Shown: in pieces, positions 5,981-6,832 of the stretch | How the letters are laid out: the number at the start of each line of letters is the position of its first letter | How positions within the stretch are numbered: position 1 is the stretch's first letter | NCBI GenBank assembly: GCA_029268325.1 | Contig: JAJUGC010000118.1 | Location: 1-6,832 of the forward strand | Source of the DNA: Gammaproteobacteria bacterium | GTDB lineage: Bacteria; Pseudomonadota; Gammaproteobacteria; Pseudomonadales; Oleiphilaceae | Direction: 5' to 3' | DNA: 6,832 bases | Program-made: the position numbers and the translations under genes | Notes under the pieces: model-generated | The model's database searches: none | Told to the model about the DNA's origin: nothing | The model's input: only the letters and a program-made list of their open reading frames with translations

Positions 5981-6056
5981 GCCCAGGTAGCTCAGTCGGT
6001 AGAGCAGGGGACTGAAAATCCCCGTGTCGGTGGTTCGATTCCGCCCCTGGGCACCA
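5981..6056 (+). tRNA. tRNA-Phe (anticodon GAA)
   Basis: A complete 76-nt tRNA with encoded CCA. The acceptor stem GCCCAGG pairs with CCTGGGC (6046-6052). The anticodon stem GGGGA/TCCCC holds the loop CTGAAAA with GAA at 6014-6016. The T stem GGTGG/CCGCC holds TTCGATT, and CTCAGTCGGTAGAG gives the D arm. It reads UUU and UUC codons. It has its own promoter upstream and a terminator 16 nt downstream, so it is probably a single-gene unit behind yggX. The last 24 nt of the gene plus 9 nt of flank are repeated at 6156-6188. Confidence 0.98.
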
Positions 6057-6065
6057 TTACCGAAT
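6033..6065 (+). repeat. Direct repeat, copy 1: tRNA-Phe 3' end plus flank
   Basis: These 33 bases run from the last base of the 5' T-stem strand, through the T loop, acceptor strand and CCA, to 9 nt beyond the gene. They are identical to 6156-6188, a shift of 123 bp. Identity stops at the beginning of the respective terminators. Confidence 0.9.
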
Positions 6066-6071
6066 TCAAGA

Positions 6072-6094
6072 AACCAGCCTAGTGCTGGTTTTTT
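6072..6094 (+). terminator. Intrinsic terminator of tRNA-Phe
   Basis: AACCAGC (6072-6078) pairs with GCTGGTT (6084-6090) around a 5-nt loop and is followed by a T run through 6094. It is placed 16 nt after the tRNA CCA. Its CCAGC/GCTGG core recurs in the two terminators at 6192-6219 and 6271-6298. Confidence 0.85.
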
Positions 6095-6114
6095 ATTACC
6101 TGCAATCCACCAAG

Positions 6115-6131
6115 GGCGCCCGATGGGCGCC
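6115..6131. repeat. Small GC-rich palindrome between tRNA-Phe and its 3' fragment
   Basis: GGCGCCC (6115-6121), loop GAT, GGGCGCC (6125-6131). It is a perfect 7-bp stem with a 3-nt loop, or a 5-bp stem with a 7-nt loop. No T run follows, so it is not a terminator. It sits in the 90-bp spacer between the two direct repeats and may be REP-like. Confidence 0.5.
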
Positions 6132-6132
6132 T

Positions 6133-6179
6133 GTGTCGGTGACCTGGGCGGCCCCGTTCGATTCCGCCCCTGGGCACCA
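6133..6179 (+). pseudogene. Truncated tRNA-Phe remnant (3' portion only)
   Basis: The segment 6156-6179 equals the final 24 nt of tRNA-Phe, including CCA. Upstream, GTGTCGGTG at 6133-6141 repeats the variable loop and T-stem of the intact gene (6024-6032), but 14 nt are inserted before the T-loop part. No 5' acceptor strand, D arm or anticodon arm with GAA can be found, so it cannot fold as a tRNA. It is followed by its own terminator. Either it is the displaced original 3' end left by an integrative element that inserted at the tRNA and was lost, or it is a decayed tandem copy. Confidence 0.7.
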
Positions 6180-6188
6180 TTACCGAAT
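6156..6188 (+). repeat. Direct repeat, copy 2 (attachment-site-like)
   Basis: Identical over 33 nt to 6033-6065. Direct repeats of a tRNA 3' end are the usual scar of tyrosine-recombinase integration, but only 90 bp lie between the copies and no integrase gene is present in the window. Confidence 0.85.
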
Positions 6189-6191
6189 ACT

Positions 6192-6219
6192 AAAAGCCAG
6201 CTTTCGAGCTGGCTTTTTT
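6192..6219 (+). terminator. Intrinsic terminator after the tRNA-Phe remnant
   Basis: AAAAGCCAGCT (6192-6202) pairs with AGCTGGCTTTT (6207-6217) around a TTCG loop, and Ts continue to 6219. It is the strongest terminator in the window and lies at the same distance from the CCA as the first one does from the intact tRNA. Confidence 0.9.
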
Positions 6220-6270
6220 ATTGCCGGTCCATCCCCAAAGAACACGCCGCTCGACCTTACGACCAGATAC

Positions 6271-6298
6271 AAAAAAACCAGCATCTCTGCTGGCTTTT
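6271..6298 (-). terminator. Terminator of the mnh operon, possibly bidirectional
   Basis: CCAGC (6278-6282) and GCTGG (6289-6293) pair around a 6-nt loop. On the - strand the stem is followed by seven Ts, about 30 nt after the mnhG stop, so it ends the antiporter operon. On the + strand four Ts follow, so it may also stop leftover rightward transcription. The 6220-6270 stretch before it shows nothing else. Confidence 0.8.
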
Positions 6299-6325
6299 AA
6301 GATAAGCAAGGCTGGCTCGTACGCC

Positions 6326-6700
6326 CTACTCTTCCTCCGGAAACCGATACACATCCCCCGAGTTGGCGCCGGTGTGGCGCTTTTGGCCCCGCAGGTCCCG
6401 GTAGACGGCGGCGCGGGTGAGCATCATGGAGACCACGGGTGCGGTCATCAGCACAAACAGGGTGATGAGCAGCTCATGGATCACCGGGCGGGATTTGGTC
6501 GCTGAAAAGAAGATCATGGACGCGATTAACAGACAGCCCGCTCCCAAGGTGACGGTAATGGCCGGGCCGTGGATACGCTGATAGAAGTTGGGCAGGCGCA
6601 TCAGCCCGAAGGCACCGGTAAAAATAATGGTTCCACCCAGCAGTAACAGCAGGCTGACCGGCAGGGCCGCCCACAGGGGCAGATCGGCAATTTCACTCAT
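6326..6700 (-). CDS. mnhG: Na+/H+ antiporter subunit G (MnhG/MrpG/PhaG)
   Basis: A 124-residue membrane protein of the usual MrpG size. Three hydrophobic helices are visible: about 10-30 (WAALPVSLLLLLGGTIIFTG), 47-66 (AITVTLGAGCLLIASMIFF) and 74-97 (IHELLITLFVLMTAPVVSMM). Between the first two is the family motif GLMRLPNFYQRIHGPA (32-47). The hydrophilic tail ends VYRFPEEE. MrpG is a small subunit of the multisubunit cation/proton antiporter complex in the inner membrane, used for sodium and pH homeostasis. The start at 6698-6700 overlaps the mnhF stop in ATGA, with GGAGAGG just upstream, indicating translational coupling. It is the last gene of the operon and is followed by a terminator. Confidence 0.95.
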   Translation of the reverse strand: MSEIADLPLWAALPVSLLLLLGGTIIFTGAFGLMRLPNFYQRIHGPAITVTLGAGCLLIASMIFFSATKSRPVIHELLITLFVLMTAPVVSMMLTRAAVYRDLRGQKRHTGANSGDVYRFPEEE

Positions 6701-6832
6701 TCGACCACCTCTCCCCGCAACAGGAACTTCGCCAGCGCCACCGTGGAAACAAAACTGGTCAGGGCGATCAGCATGGCGATCTCAAAGTAGATATCACTGC
6801 CAAACCGGAGCCCCAGCACCAGGGCCAGCAGC
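6697..6832 (-). CDS. mnhF: Na+/H+ antiporter subunit F (MnhF/MrpF/PhaF), C-terminal part
   Basis: The last 44 codons of a gene that enters from the right edge. The readable part is LLALVLGLRFGSDIYFEIAM followed by LIALTSFVSTVALAKFLLRGEVVE. A transmembrane helix then YFEIAMLIALTSFVSTVALAKF is the usual end of MrpF. The TGA stop at 6697-6699 overlaps the mnhG ATG by 4 nt, the usual F-G order of Mrp operons. The N-terminus and the other subunits lie outside the window. Confidence 0.88.
   Translation of the reverse strand, partial: LLALVLGLRFGSDIYFEIAMLIALTSFVSTVALAKFLLRGEVVE

Noticed and set aside
6105..6179. A second functional tRNA
   Set aside because: The 3' arm is present, but no 5' acceptor strand, D arm or suitably spaced anticodon arm can be found; the GGCGC stem with a 7-nt loop lacks T33 and is too far from the T arm.
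6024..6305. A 93-codon open frame starting inside tRNA-Phe
   Set aside because: It runs through the tRNA, both direct repeats and two terminators; repeated peptide segments only reflect the duplicated tRNA end.

Overview
The window looks like ordinary chromosome from a moderately GC-rich gammaproteobacterium. The layout is Pseudomonas-like: a YibQ-type gene converges on a hisB-hisH-hisA-hisF cluster, and beyond it lie mutY, yggX and a tRNA-Phe gene. From memory, a similar his/mutY/yggX/tRNA-Phe neighbourhood occurs in Pseudomonas. The Mrp/Mnh-type antiporter genes at the right edge and the general protein style would fit a marine or halotolerant relative, for example one like Marinobacter. 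That placement is inference, not something I could test.

Left part (1-3823). The end of a divergent polysaccharide deacetylase (YibQ family) on the + strand converges on a four-gene histidine operon on the - strand, transcribed hisB, hisH, hisA, hisF. These encode imidazoleglycerol-phosphate dehydratase, the two subunits of imidazole glycerol phosphate synthase (HisH and HisF), and the ProFAR isomerase HisA that supplies their substrate. hisB and hisH are tightly spaced. The hisH-hisA gap (197 bp) and the hisA-hisF gap (142 bp) are unusually long for an operon, and each holds a palindromic element of a type that is usually dispersed in genomes. A perfect TATAAT -10 box and a 5' leader hairpin precede hisB. 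There is no histidine-rich leader peptide.

Middle (3824-5927). A small SRPBCC-fold protein on the - strand diverges from mutY (adenine DNA glycosylase, GTG start) and yggX (Fe(II)-trafficking/oxidative protection protein) on the + strand. MutY repairs A:8-oxoG mispairs and carries a 4Fe-4S cluster. YggX protects iron-sulfur proteins, so the pair makes sense as an oxidative-damage unit.

Right part (5928-6832). A complete tRNA-Phe(GAA) gene has a near-consensus promoter and its own terminator. About 120 bp downstream the 3' end of the same tRNA is repeated (33 bp identical), followed by a second terminator related to the first. This is a tRNA fragment scar, either from an excised or deleted integrative element or from a decayed tandem tRNA copy. 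A third terminator points left and closes a - strand operon that ends in mnhF (partial) and mnhG.

I found no CRISPR array, transposase, integrase, toxin-antitoxin or defence gene. The most interesting structures are the tRNA-Phe 3'-end duplication with its three similar terminators, and the paired palindromic element inside the his operon. I see no undescribed multi-gene system here.
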